Source of the DNA: Akebia trifoliata | Taxonomy: Eukaryota > Streptophyta > Magnoliopsida > Ranunculales > Lardizabalaceae | NCBI GenBank assembly: GCA_017979445.1 | Contig: CM030706.1 | Coordinates: 10,340,967-10,404,966, forward strand | DNA: 64,000 nt | Direction of reading: 5' to 3' | Part shown: positions 1 to 11,849 of the stretch, piece after piece | Layout: every line of letters begins with the position of its first letter | How positions within the stretch are numbered: position 1 is the stretch's first letter | Translations under genes and position numbers: made by a program | The notes under the pieces: generated by a model | Seen by the model: the letters and a program-made list of their open reading frames with translations, nothing else | Told to the model about the DNA's origin: nothing | Databases searched by the model: none

Positions 1-2656
1 GCGCTGAGCCATTGTCGATCAGCACCCTGGCAACCATCATGCCCTTGCATATGACCATAATGTTTAGTAGCTCGACGTGCCCCGTTCCTTCAGGTGTAAA
101 CTCATTTTTTGTGAAAATAATAGGATTGGGGGCCATGATTTGGCCAACTGTTTGCTCTAACTGCGCTGGTGTCATGGTCGAAGGTACATGTGATCCCCCT
201 AGGACTTTTAACAATGCCTTTTGGTGCTCTTCCGATTTTTGCATTAGTCCTAGGATGCTGACTTGGTCTGGCTGCTTATTCAATCTGTCTATTATGTTAT
301 GCTCTCTCTTGAGGATGAGCTTAATAAAGTCTGTGGCTTCTTTGTCTATCTTCTCATCCTTATACAGCTTGCCTTTTCCCTTTGCTTTTCTTTTTTCTTC
401 GTCGGTTACCTCTTCTGCAGTCCCTTTGCTTTCTTCCCTGATTTTCACCCCATTTTCTAACAATTTCTGACACTTTCCCACCCTGGTTATACGGCCGATA
501 TCAGCCACCATTGCTTTCTTCATTGTTTCGACCCCGGCGGTTGTGGTGATGGTTGTCTCGTAGCTCCAAGGAACTGCCTGGATAGAGTTATAGGGGAATG
601 GTTTGGGTGAGTGTATGGTCACGGGAGGCGGCTTGGGTTTTATATTGAGAATAAGGGGTGGTGGCGATGATTTGGATGAAATGGCAGTTGGAGGAGTTGA
701 TGAAGCGTATGGGATGATAAGCGATGGACGTGAAGATGCAGTATATGGTATATGGAGAGGAGGTCGGGTCGAATTCTGATGGTTTGGTGGTCCGTAAGGT
801 ATGACTAAAGGAGGTCGGGTAGTAGCATTTTGGTGAGTGGGGTGGATGGTGAGGTTGGCCATTCTGAGAGGTAGCTGTGAATTTTGTGATGGATTTGTTG
901 CATAGTGGTCGACTGTGTTAATCGCTGACATCTTTGATTTTTGGGTTAAGTGGACCCTGATTTTCGTTCCGACTGGTGCTATTAGATCTGAAGGATTGAA
1001 GTCAAATTCTTCGCAGATGACATTTACCCTGTGCCCACTCCCCTCCCCATTATGAGTAGGTAGGGGGTTTTGATTGATGTTCTGCTGTTGGGGCGGGTCC
1101 ATCCAGGATGAGAGCCTTTTTATCGATTAGATTCTGCACCTGATGTTTGAGCTGCCAGCATTGGTCTGTGGAGTGTCCAGGTGTACCCATATGAAATTCA
1201 CAAAAAAAATTGGGGTTGTACCCTGGCCCTTTAGCAGTTTCAGGATTTGGTGGACGTTTTGCAAGATACTCACCCTTGAGCAAGATTAGCAGTAACTCAG
1301 ATAATGTCATGGGTAGCCTGGTAAACACTCTATTAACCCTGTTCGGTCTTGCTTGTTGATTCTGCCCATACTGTTGTGCTGGTTGTGCTGGCATGGCTTG
1401 TGGAGGAGCCATCCGGAAGGGATTCTGTGGTGCTGGAGCCCAAGCAGCTCGAGGTACTGGCGCCCAAGGGGCTTGAGGTGCCTGTGGCCGCTGTGCTGGT
1501 GCTTGAATGATGAGAGGTTGGCTGAGTTGTACATTATTGACTTGGGTATCCTCTTTCTTTTTGACAAAAGGCACTGATTTCTTTTGTGCCGAGGTCCCCA
1601 CTGTTGCACTCAAGGCTGTAAAGTCAAATATTAGACCGGTTCGGATCCCGTCCTCGACCCGGTCTGCTACTTGAACTAAATTCGAGAATGTGCCTGTAGT
1701 GTGTCCCACCAAATGAGTGTAAAAGGCATGCCCCAGTGTCGAGATAAACGTAGTGTCAATTTCCTGTTCAGTCATTGCAGGTCGCACTTGTGAAGCGGAC
1801 TCCCGCCATCTCTGGGCATACTCTTTCACTGTTTCTTTGTGTTTCCTCGTCATCTTAGTCATATCATTTCGATCCAGACCCACATCTGTATTGAACCGGT
1901 AATTGTGCCAGAACATTTCAGCCAAGTCCTGCCAACTCTTGATGAGTGTATGGTCCAATCCTGAAAACTACTTGAGAGCCGGTCCTGTTAAGCTTCTTTG
2001 GAATAGTTGTACTAGCATCTGTCATCCTCGCCATATTGGCACATTGACCCACAATACAACTTGAGGTGTGACAGAGGACACCCAACACCATTATATTTCT
2101 CGAATTCCGGGCATTTAAACTTAGCCGGCAGCTGTGCGTTGGGATAGAAGCATAGGTCCCTGAATCTTGTTCCTCCCAGAGTATTTGTGCCCTTCATCCG
2201 CCGCATTTCCTCTTGAAGAGATTCGATCTGTCGGGCCATTTTGTCGTCGGTAGCACTCTTAGCTTCAGGAGCCCTAAAGTCACACTCGTCATCTGGGATC
2301 ACCACCGGGGGTGGTTGATTCTGTGGTATATAGAGCGGATGACCCTGATACATTGGCACAGTAGGAGGTGGGGTTGTTTGTTGGTCTGGTCGTATTTGCT
2401 CAGGGGGTTCGGGGTTTGACCCGGATGCTTGATGTTGAGTTGCTTGTGCTTGCAGAAAATTAGTGCTACTCAAGACAGCCGCCAAGATTTGTTCCTGCCT
2501 TTTCGTTGTTTCTAACAGCTTTGCTATCATTGCATTAGCTTCGGCCAGTTCATTTGTAGCAGGTCGTGGTTCATCAAAGTTACTCATAGCTGATGAAGAC
2601 GATCGGAGAAAGTATGGAGGCTTCTCAAGATGTTTGTACTTTTTTCGTTTGGCCAC
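1..2656 (-). pseudogene. Tat gag-protease reading frame, frameshifted and truncated
   Basis: The minus-strand frame starts at ATG 2656 with a coiled-coil-like N-terminal part (ANAMIAKLLETTKRQEQ) and a proline/glutamine-rich linker, then enters the retrotransposon gag domain (LPAKFKCPEFEKYNG near 2080). The frame breaks near 2014 with a 1-nt shift and has a TAG where a Trp codon is expected (1968-1970). It is then open from 1958 to 1053 through the rest of gag (VKEYAQRWRESASQVRP) and a Pro/Gln/Ala-rich tail. A zinc-knuckle-like CEFHMGTPGHSTDQC motif lies near 1165-1210. A second shift near 1060-1075 moves to another frame, open from there to base 1. The last residues visible are VARVLIDNGSA, the aspartic protease active-site region. 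Gag would form the virus-like particle and the protease would cut the polyprotein. These breaks make it a pseudogene. Confidence 0.85.
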
Positions 2657-2829
2657 CTGTGGGTACAGAAGACCAAGTGTTATTATCTTACTTTAAAAAA
2701 AGGAAAATGCATGATGTTTTATTAGGTCCGGTAATTATTATGGGATGATACTCAAAAAGGGAAATTTAGTTAGGTGAGCTTGAAAACATAGTTCGTCAGC
2801 GCGGATCTGGATTATTTTTTAGAGAAAAT

Positions 2830-3975
2830 AATTACATCAGCACGAAGCTGGCATCGACACGGGGTCGGTAAAACAGTTTGAAAAGAAATTACATCAGCAC
2901 GGAGCTGGCATCGACACGGAGTCGGTTAAGGTATTTGAAAAGAAATTACATCAGCACGGAGCTGGCATCGACACGGAGTCGGTAAAAATATTTTGAAAAG
3001 AAATTACATCAGCACGGAGCTGGCATCGACGCGGAGTCGGTAAAACATTTTGAAAAGAAATTACATCAGCACGGAGCTGGCATCGACGCGGAGTCGGTAA
3101 AACATTTTGAAAAGAAATTACATCAGCACGGAGCTGGCATCGACGCGGAGTCGGTAAAACGTTTTGAAAAAGAAATTACATCAGCACGGAGCTGGCATCG
3201 ACGCGGAGTCGGTAAAACATTTTGAAAAGAAATTACATCAGCACGGAGCTGGCATCGACGCGGAGTCGGTAAAACATTTTGAAAAGAAATTACATCAGCA
3301 CGGAGCTGGCATCGACGCGGAGTCGGTAAAAACGTTTTGAAAAGAAATTACATCAGCACGGAGCTGGCATCGACGCGGAGTCGGTAAAACGTTTTGAAAA
3401 GAAATTACATCAGCACGGAGCTGGCATCGACGCGAGTCGGTTAAAACATTTTGAAAAGAAATACATCAGCACGAGAGCTGGCATCGACGCGAGTCGGTAA
3501 AACATTTTGAAAAGAAGTTACATCAGCACGGAGCTGGCATCGACGCGAAGTCGGTAAACATTTTGAAAAGAAATTACATCAGCACGGAGCTGGCATCGAC
3601 GCGGAGTCGGTAAAACGTTTGAAAAAGAAATTACATCAGCATGGAGCTGGCATCGACGCGGAGTCGGTAAAACATTTTGAAAAGAAATTTACATCAGCAC
3701 GGAGCTGGCTGGCATCGACGCGGAGTCGGTAAAACATTTTGAAAAGAAATTACATCAGCACGGAGCTGGCATCGACGCGGGATCGGTAAAACATTTTGAA
3801 AAGAAATTACGTCAGCACGGAGCTGGCATCGACGCGGAGTCGGTAAAATATTTTGAAAAGAAATTATATCAGCACGGAGCTGGCATCGACGCGGAGTCGG
3901 TAAAACATTTTGAAAAAGGTAATTTTATCAGCACGGAGCTGGCATCGACACGGAGTCGGGAAAGTATTTTGAAAA
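2830..3975 (-). repeat. 57-bp tandem array, about 20 copies, in the Tat leader
   Basis: Direct reading shows about 20 head-to-tail copies of a 57-bp unit containing CATCAGCACGGAGCTGGCAT and GACGCGGAGTCGG, with a degenerate copy near 2790. Most units differ by one or two bases or by a 1-2 nt indel; the copy at 3692 has a 4-nt duplication (GCTGGCTGG). Each unit holds the short inverted repeat CGAC-GCGGA-GTCG. The array lies between the gag start and the LTR, so it would be transcribed as part of the 5' leader RNA. Confidence 0.95.
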
Positions 3976-4319
3976 AAGGTAATTTCTTAGATAAATTGAG
4001 TTAGAATAACCCATGTTTTTGGCAACCCCCAATTCAGTTATCTGAAATCATCGTCGGCCAGGCAGATCTCCAAGGAAGAGGCGGCGCACAATGGCACTCT
4101 TAAATCACCTTGTTCCCTGAATAGACGTAGTCTATCCCCCTCGTATCAACAGGGTAAGATCTTTCTAGGCACCGACTTTGATCAAGGACTGCAATTGGTG
4201 CTTTTTTGAATTTTTTTTTTTCTGTTTGTTTGTTTTTTTCTTTTTTTCTTTGAAAAAGTTGAATGCATTGGAGTCAATTGGTCGGTTGTTATCTTTGTTA
4301 GATCATAGATGGATCATAG

Positions 4320-4960
4320 ACTTGATTCGATGTGGGTCGTGGACCCGGTTTGTAGTGGATTTGGGTCGCGGACTCAATTCAGGTGGGTTTGGGTCATGGA
4401 CCCAAACGAAATGGATCTAGGTCGGACCTAGTAGAGATGGATCAGGGTCCAATACCCAAATGAAATGGATCTGGATCGTGGACCCAGTTGGACATGGATC
4501 TGGGTCGTGGACCCAGTTGGAAATGGATCTGGGTTGGGAACCCCGTTGGAAACGAATCTGGGTCGTGGACCCAGTTTGAAATGGATCTGGGTCGTTGACC
4601 CAGTTAGACATGGATCTGGGTCGTGGACCCAGTTGGACATGGATCTGGGTCATGGACCCAGTTGGACATGGATCTGGGTTGGGAACCCAATTGGATATGG
4701 ATTTGGGTCGTGAACCCAGTTTGAAATGGATCTGGGTCATGCCCAGTTTGAAATGGATCTGGGTCATGCCCAGTTGACATGGATCTGGGTCGGGGACCCA
4801 GTTGGAAATGGATCTGGGTCGTGGACCCAGTTTGAAATGGATCTGGGTCATGCCCAGTTGACATGGATTTGGGTCGTGGACCCAGTTTGAAATGGATCTG
4901 GGTCGTGGACCCAAACGAAATGGGTCTGGGTCTGGGTCGTTGACCCACTTTGAAGTGAAT
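4320..4960 (-). repeat. 29-bp tandem array, about 18 copies, in the Tat leader
   Basis: About 18 units of a 29-bp sequence run from about 4408 to 4950, with looser copies back to 4330. A typical unit contains GGATCTGGGTCGTGGACCCA. The core TGGGTC-GTG-GACCCA is an inverted repeat, so every unit can form a small hairpin. Variants lose 2-3 bases (GGGTCATGCCCA). The array stays open in several frames on both strands only because of its repeat structure; those frames are not genes. Confidence 0.92.
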
Positions 4961-5189
4961 ACTCAGTGAAGGACGGGTTTTATTATGACCAAGATCGATA
5001 GCGAGCCACGTTGGGCAAAGTCCGTTTTGAGCGGGATCGATTCTGAGTAATAGGCCCTGAGTTTTACAGTAAAGTGATTCATTTAATCATTTTCAAGCTT
5101 TAAAACTCAAAATAAAAAAAACTTCGAGAAGAAAAGTTGTCAGGACTAAGGTAAGGAACAAAATGAGCAAAAAAAAATTTTTTTTTTTT

Positions 5190-5485
5190 TTTTGGGTCCG
5201 TTTTTCAAGTACGGACCAACCATTTTTTGGCTGGTCCGTGCTTCAAATACAGACCAGAACTTTTAAATTTTATTTTTTATTTTTTTTGGTCCGTTTTTCA
5301 AGTACGGACCTAACATATTTTGGCTGGTCCATGCTTCAAATACGGAACAGAACCTTAAAATTTTTTTTTTTTTTCACTGGTCCGTGCTTCATGCACGGAC
5401 CTAAGAAAATTTGTCCAGTCCATTTTCTAAACACGGACTTAACAATATTTCTTGAGTCCGTGCTTCAAGCACGGACCAGAACCTT
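5190..5485 (-). repeat. Cluster of seven palindromic GGTCCGT...ACGGACC units
   Basis: Seven imperfect palindromes of about 23 nt occur at intervals of about 30-65 nt. Their consensus is GGTCCGTGCTTCAAGCACGGA followed by CC, and T-rich spacers separate them. Two are near-perfect (around 5383-5400 and 5456-5478); others carry changes in one arm. This is the array nearest the primer-binding site. It is unrelated in sequence to the 29-bp and 57-bp arrays but, like them, can form hairpins. Confidence 0.85.
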
Positions 5486-6270
5486 TTCTGGCCTTCCAAC
5501 CTTGCTCTGTTTTTTATCCTCATCCCATTTTGGCCCGGAATTCCTGGGTTTTGAGGCACATAGCCTCTGTTTTTTGGCTTGGGCCACAAAAATGTCATTT
5601 TTTTTTTATGATGCACATGATAACATAAAAAAATAGATTTTCCCCTTTTACCTAGGGGGACATATAAACGAGAACAAAAGAAAAATATCCTAAAATCTAT
5701 ACAACTTGCCTTCGTGGGCTTAAAAAAAAAATACAAGACATATGAACATGGGATGGATACGGAATTGATTTTGCAAGCCTTAGTGTCCTTTGTCTATTAA
5801 TTACGCTTCGATGCATGCGGTTTGTAGGTGGTTTTTTGGCTACCCATTCTTCAAACCTCGATGTACACCGAAGTGTGCATGTCTTAGGTTGGTGAACGGG
5901 GTGGATGTTCTCCTCCCAGCCACCCAAAATAACGATCTCGGGGGCTTGAGAGTACCGGCATCCGGGGTTAGAAAATTAAATGGGAGGGGGTGGCTTATGC
6001 ATAGGGGTATGAATCGCATGTGCATGTGCGTGCATTTGTTGAATCGTATCCATCCTTACATTCCTTGTCCAAAAATAAAAATAAAGCAAAAGGTACATGT
6101 AAATAAACATTACAACCATTCCCATATGAAACTTGTGAAATAAAAAAAGAAAGAAAGAAACAAGGTAAACGTTAGTAGATAAACCAAAAGAAAACAAACA
6201 AAAAGAAAACAAACATTTTTTTTTTTAAATAATCGAATCAAGGAAGAGGGTCGGACCCACTAGTATGTAG

Positions 6271-6288
6271 TCCCCAGTGGAGTCGCCA
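6271..6288 (-). other. Primer-binding site of the Tat element
   Basis: On the minus strand this reads TGGCGACTCCACTGGGGA and starts 3 nt after the LTR end (CCACA-GCT-TGG). The sequence is the form found in plant Tat/Ogre elements and would pair with the 3' end of a host tRNA to prime minus-strand DNA synthesis. The tRNA assignment (often tRNA-Arg for Ogre elements) is from general knowledge and was not checked here. Confidence 0.8.
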
Positions 6289-6291
6289 AGC

Positions 6292-8018
6292 TGTGGACAT
6301 GGGATTTTGCATTATTTTGAAACATCCCTCCACTTTGGGGTGTTTGGAGTCGCCACCATTCAAATTGGTAAAAGGGTGTGAATGGTCACCCGATGTCACA
6401 TTTTCCGAAAAATCATACATTTTGTATGTTTGATGACTCTCGTTGGATAATGCACGTGGCCCAGCCTTGATTCAAGGTAAGGGGGTCCATTTATAGAGTA
6501 GGGAAGGTGTTAGGCACCCTACTCCATCCACCATAGGTGGTAACCTCGGATTCGGTCTTTTTTTTTTTAAATAAAAGAAAATAAAATCGAAAAGGCTTCA
6601 ATGTGTGCTCTCAAGTGTGAGGGGCTTTGATGTTGATTTAGTCCATTGAGGACACCCTTATTGAAAAAGGGGCCTTGAAGGACTCAAATCATTGTGGTGT
6701 GTGCAACGTGTAGAGAAAAGGATGAGTAGAGAGGGGAATTGAGGAGGGTGTTCTTCTTGTCAAACCCACCTTGTTCCTTCTTTGTATTCCTTTGACTTTG
6801 CTTGATGAATCTTTTTTTTTCTTTTCTTGATTTGTTTGAGAGAATGTTGAGAGTTGTGAGTTGTGAGTTGTGAGATGAGTTGAGAGTTGGGTGTTGAGAA
6901 GAGAGTAGAGTAGAGAGTTGTAGTTTTTGGAGGATTTTTTATCAAATTTTCATTAGTTATTGTAAGAGGAGAATGAAGGGGTTTTTATAGAAGTTGAGAA
7001 GTATTTTAAGGATATAATAGGGTGAGGGATTAGAATAAGGGGTAATGGCATGGGTTTGAGAGAAGAAGGGTATGAAATTTGAGGGGAAAATAAGGGTAGT
7101 TTTGTAATGAGGGAAATGGGTTGTGTTTTAACCCAAATGGTTTGGATCTTACCCAAATCCATTTGGGTAGAGTTTTTGGTGGGGTGAGATGAGTGATGGT
7201 TGATGGGTGTAAGAGAGTTGTTTGGAGAATGAGTGTAGAAATGGTTGAAGAGGTAAGGTGTTAGATTTGAGAGGATGGGTAGTGTAAGAGGTTGATTGGT
7301 TGGATTTTGGGAGAGGTGAAGGGATGATGACATGTGACAAATGGGGAATTGATGAGATTGGTTGATTGGTGATGGTGGTTGGTTGATTAGAGAGAAGGGT
7401 ATGGGGGTGATGGTGGGAGGTATGGGTTGAGGTGATTTTTGTGGGAGTGTTTTAAGGGAAAGTGATGTGGGGGTTGATGGTGTTAGAGAAATGAGGAAGG
7501 TTAGGTGTGTGTCGGGTATGGGTATGTGTTGTGATGTTAGGGTGATGATGAGAGGATGGGGAATAGGTTAGGTTAGGGTAGGGTTATGGGGTTGGGTTGA
7601 GTTGATTTTTGGAGGGAAGTGATGGAGTTGGTTGATTAGATGAGGGAAGTGGAAGGGTGTGTGACATGTGTCATTTTTTGTATTGAGTTGGTGATTGGTT
7701 TGATGAGATTGCTAGGTTGGATTGGGTTTGGGTATTGAATTGGGCTTTGGGCTTTAGTAGTGGATTGGGGTAGGGATCCAATGGGCTTTGGTGATGGATT
7801 TGGGTTGGGTTGTAGAATAAAAATGGGTTTTGGGGCTTATATAGGGTTGGATTTAGGGATGAGGTGTTTGGGTCCATGGGCCATGTGAGTGGCCTCGAAC
7901 ATTTATTAATTGAAAATGCCTTGGGTTTTTGTAGGTTTGGGCTTTGGAGCCCATTCCCAGTTTTTTCGATTTTTGGGGTATTTTGCATCGAGGGCCCGCT
8001 CAAATTCAGGTGTCTACA
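6292..8018 (-). repeat. 5' LTR of the Tat element
   Basis: The 1727-bp repeat reads TGTAGACACC at its minus-strand start and GTCCACA at its end, with the imperfect inverted termini TGTAGAC/GTCCACA. It aligns with the solo LTR at 23282-25373, for example in the shared CACCATTC...AGGGTGTNAATGGTCA segment near 6355 and 23337. A TATA-like CTATAAAAACCCC lies on the minus strand near 6980-6990. The middle part (about 6830-7600) is strongly strand-asymmetric, rich in GAG/GTTG on the plus strand. Confidence 0.88.
6982..6989 (-). promoter_or_regulatory. TATA box of the Tat LTR
   Basis: The minus strand carries TATAAAAA in a C-rich context inside the LTR. The related solo LTR has CTATAAAATCC at the matching place near 24195, which supports a conserved U3 promoter element. 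Confidence 0.55.
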
Positions 8019-8822
8019 CTTCCTGCACCTGTTGTGAATATACTGAGCCACGAAAAACTCTTCCAACTGTTGAAAGTTTTTGACCGAGCCTTATGGTAGG
8101 CCTTGGAATAAGGTGATAGTTCCTAATCTCAGAGTGGATGGGACATCTTGCAAATGAGAGTGTCATTCCCCTAATAAAAAATCAACAGGTTCTTGTAATG
8201 CATGACGTGCTATACAGAGTTCTTTGTTCCATCAAAAGAATAGAACTTGGGCATGTAGAACTTCCTCGGTGGCTTGAAATTCTGGATCCCCTTTATGAAT
8301 GGTGACATTCTCAAATCCCTGAGCATTGAGCGATCTAGGCATCCTACTTGTCCCTCTCTAACCGCAGCATCTTCCCTTTTATCTCAATAAGTCTTCTACC
8401 TCCCCCAACATTAGTCGGTTGGGTGGTACATTCTATCCTTGGTTAACTTGAATCCCTTATTATCGAACATCGGGGTCATGACTTCCAATTTGGCATCCAG
8501 GATCATCGTCGTTGCCCCCTATGTTCTTTGATCCCTCTGATCTCTATTGTCGCAACTGCTCGTTCTCCCTCTTGAAGGCCCTAATCTCTTCTGACTGTCG
8601 CTTTATATTATGTTACAATTTTGTCCTCACTTGCACCAACAAGATTTGGACGTCCTCCATGGAGATCTGGTTCCCTTGTGGTCCCTAGGTTGCAGGTACA
8701 CGACCCTTCATGGCTACCCCTGTTGGCACACCCTCCGTTGCTACAACTCTTGTAGCTTTTGCTTCCCCCTCTACTTCAGCTCCTACTGCAACTCTTCAAC
8801 CATTGTTCCTTGTGTTTGCCAT
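8019..8822 (-). pseudogene. Decayed Ty3/gypsy gag, 5' part, interrupted by the Tat LTR
   Basis: On the minus strand an ATG at 8822 opens MANTRNNG, followed by an in-frame stop and a degraded continuation. The continuation includes SMEDVQILLVQVRTKL (near 8630-8680) and, after several breaks, NFQQLEEFFVAQYIHNRC just before the LTR boundary. These match the N-terminus and capsid core of a plant gypsy gag. The Tat element entered this gag, so this is the older copy. The open frame that crosses the junction at 8018 is a chance fusion of gag with LTR sequence. The LTRs and pol of this older element are not recognisable to the right. Confidence 0.7.
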
Positions 8823-9400
8823 GTGTACATCATGTTTTTTGTTGTTTCCCACGAACGATACTAATTGTAGAGGCAATTTTTGTGATTACCTCAAGATCTT
8901 CCTTCTCCCGATTGAATAACCTACAACTCCTCGAGATCGTCCATGTTCTCTGTTCCACAGAGCCTCCGATGCCTAAGTTAGTTCCAATGAAATTTTGACG
9001 AAATTTAGAAACATTGCGTACCTTAGATGTGAGGATCCTTCTCTATTTATAGAGTAAGAATTTATATTTTGCGCATTTCTAACCTTATCTTCTTCTATTT
9101 TGGGATAAAAATCGTGTGGGATCCTCTTTTCAAGAGTCATTTCTAATTCAGTTGCCCAAATCCTAAAATCCTAGGGATTAGAGTCCTTTCCTTTTACAAA
9201 ATTCCGTTCTCCCGACCTTTATTTGAGCCCCACATTCTCGGTGAACTACTGAGCGACTGCTCACTTACAGTCGGGAGAATGCTCTTAGTGAATTCTATTG
9301 TTCCTTAGTGACACATGGCGTTATTTCATAGGTTGGAGAATTTATCCCTCCATAGGTGAATTACTATTTCGTGAGTTGAAAGTGAGTTATTTATTATTCT
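8823..9400. other. Stretch with no recognised feature
   Basis: No gene, RNA or transposon boundary is recognised here. It may be the leader of the decayed gypsy element whose gag starts at 8822. The short ORFs seen have no recognisable motif. Confidence 0.4.
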
Positions 9401-9582
9401 GACTCACTGTTCATTTTAATTACCAAAACATGAACAATCTCATTTAAAAAAAATTCAAAACGAAGTGACTATTTCACAGGTTTCAAGTGAAATTGTCACT
9501 TCAAACCTGTGAAATAGTCACCTTAAAAAACCTCTGAATTAATTATCGTTCACGTTTTGATAATTAAAGTGAACAGTGAGCC
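9401..9582. repeat. 182-bp foldback (MITE-like inverted repeat)
   Basis: The left end GACTCACTGTTCATTTTAAT pairs with the right end ATTAAAGTGAACAGTGAGCC. The pairing continues inward through CAAAAC-TGAAC and the central GTGACTATTTCACAGGTTT / AAACCTGTGAAATAGTCAC. Almost the whole element therefore folds into one stem with a loop of a few bases near 9498. It has no coding capacity. No convincing target duplication was found on either side. It looks like a short non-autonomous DNA element or a single long-hairpin locus. Confidence 0.85.
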
Positions 9583-11844
9583 AAAATCGTAAATTCGTCA
9601 AAAGTTGATCAATTTATCATAAATATCTCTTTCTTATTCGTTAATGAGTGCATGAGGGGGAATTCTATATGTTATGACCACCATTTAAATGCAAGATCAA
9701 TTCATAAGGATGCTCACTTAACTCTCCATCTTAATCATTATACGTATGTGGTTTACGGTAGTGTTCAATGGGACTTCGATTAGAATAATTCTCAACCATT
9801 GATTCCATATGATCATATTACTCTGCTACTGTTATAAAATCTTGGTGTTTGTCCGATTCGATTTCATGCACTGAGTTGAGTCAACTTTAAGCGGCACCTC
9901 AAGATCTTACGGATGGTTCTATTTTTTTTGGTTGACGTTCTAATGTGCATGTTCTCGTATATTTGGCTTGAGTTCTTGAACTACAATGTGCATGGTTAAC
10001 TCGATTTTCTTATGAAAGTGTGATGAAATTGGATTTGGTATTTTGATGAAATCGATTCAGTGATATTCGATACTAAAAAGAATTAAAAATTAAAAGATTC
10101 ATATCATTTGTCATTGATAATCGAGTCAACTCGTTGACTCGCTTGAAGCCATGGTTTGGGACTCTTTCAATTTGGTAATGAGGTACTGTTTCGTGTTGCC
10201 AAACATCAAATTTTTTGGGGGCTGCTTCTCATTCTTTTGGACTATTTTTATGGTAGAAAAAATTTGAAGTTGGGACTTGGACTAGTTGGATGGTACAAGA
10301 TCCGACATTGTGGGGGCTGCTCTGGCCTTTGGTGTTACAAAAGGATTGAAATAAGGATTGTTTCGAAGATGTCTCAAACCACCCAACTTTGGGGAACACA
10401 CGTACAAAACTCCAAATTTTCGGGACTATTTTAATGGTGGTAGTAATACCAACCTTTCAACATCATGTTTTGGGGGCCGATTTGGTATCAACAAATCATT
10501 TGTTTTTTCCAAATTTTTTTTTTCTTTTTTATGTTGTTTAAGTTAGATATTTGGGCCAGCCCCATGTTTAAAAAAAAAATTAATAATAAAAAAATTGCAT
10601 GTTGGGAAGTTTCCGCATCGGTAAAAGTAAAGCTTTTGGTTGAATCAATTTTACAAATTATGTGTAATTCTAAATTAGTGTGATTTTTTGATGAATCAAC
10701 CGAATCAGCTCAAGATTTATGAAGGAAAATTCATGGATGTTGGAGTCGGTTGTCTAGACTGAAGAAAGTTTGGGAATTTATGAGTGCTTATTGAGTTGAC
10801 TCGATAACTTATCATTGGCAAAATGTTGTATTCTTTTCTTTGTCAAGTTAAGTAGATAAATGCACATACATGACTTGTTTTAAGAATGACAGGTTCATTG
10901 GTACTCTGCACAAAATAGATGATGAAAAAACCTAGTAGAGACCAATGCCTACCACTTTCCGAATTTCGTAACCAAATTTCTTGTCCATTATCTTTACTAC
11001 AACCGATCTGAATCCATATTTGGATTCAGATTCAAATTCATGGTTCATATACCTAAAACTAGGATGCAACTCTCAAAAGTGTCGAGGAGTTTTCAAAATC
11101 CTTTCTAAAATCCAACTAATTGATGAGGTAATAGATCTAGTGTTGAGCTTTCAAACTTGGTCGAGAAGAGAACTATTAATGGAACCCTAGAAATGCACAA
11201 CCTCCAGGAGATCATTTGAAGACAAACGGATAAGGAGTTTTGCTAAACCTCCCAAAGTCAAAACAATGGCCAACTTGTTTATCATCATATCTAGGTGGCC
11301 ATATCCCAAACATTAGTGTAGGCCACATGACTCCTATTTTATCAATAAATTCTATCTTGAATGATGTATCCAGTCATTGCTATCAAATAAATAAATAAAA
11401 AGTTAATATATAGATCAAGACATTACAATCATCTAATTGAGTTGGAAATTTACATTATACACTGATGTGTACCCCATTATATGATGGACTCAACCCGAAG
11501 TATGCAGACCACGCACACAACCATGAGAGGAGTTCACAAGATCTTTACCCGAACTCCCGAATAAAACAAAATGCAATGTATGGGTTATCGAATATCTGAT
11601 AATTCATAATGCATTGTCCTCGTACATGTTTTTGTATGATGATGGTCTGCTCGAGTATCCATTTCTCGTTAATAAATAAACACATCACGTATCTTCCACA
11701 CACACAAAAATATACCATGAAAGAGCCAAGCTATCACAAATGAGTAGTTATACGACCCAAAAATGCAGTTTTGACACGACTTAATCGATGGTTTGTCATT
11801 AATAAGCAAATACATCATATATCTTTAAAAGAAAAATCTATCAT
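9583..11844. other. AT-rich stretch without a recognised gene
   Basis: No coding similarity, RNA gene or repeat boundary is seen in these 2.3 kb. Short ORFs such as those near 10156-10680 lie in sequence with poly-T and poly-A runs and show no domain. Confidence 0.5.
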
Positions 11845-11849
11845 GAAAG

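Larger units (their letters stand above)
1..8018 (-). mobile_element. 5' half of a Tat-type Ty3/gypsy LTR retrotransposon, cut by the window edge
   Basis: Read on the minus strand, the order is LTR (6292-8018), primer-binding site (6271-6288), a 3.6-kb leader with three tandem arrays, gag (start at 2656), and protease running off base 1. The LTR begins TGTAGACACC and ends GTCCACA. The primer-binding site type, the long repeat-rich leader and the gag sequence all fit the plant Tat/Ogre branch of Ty3/gypsy. Polymerase and the 3' LTR lie beyond the window. Right of the LTR, bases 8019-8023 (CTTCC) should be one copy of the target duplication. The internal frame is broken, so this copy looks non-autonomous. 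The leader stretches outside the arrays (2657-2830, 3975-4320, 4960-5185, 5490-6270) show no coding signal. Confidence 0.85.

Noticed and set aside
2830..3975. Regular array that could suggest CRISPR
   Set aside because: Units are contiguous 57-bp tandem repeats without unique spacers, in a plant retrotransposon leader.
4417..4948. Open frames of 60-165 aa on both strands with repeated Pro/Trp-rich peptides
   Set aside because: They are produced by the 29-bp repeat, which stays open in several frames; no start context or domain.
5163..5736. 157-aa and 111-aa ORFs
   Set aside because: They read through poly-T runs and the palindromic GGTCCGT cluster of the Tat leader.
7671..8066. 131-aa minus-strand ORF
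   Set aside because: It crosses the junction between gypsy gag and the inserted Tat LTR, so it is a chance fusion.
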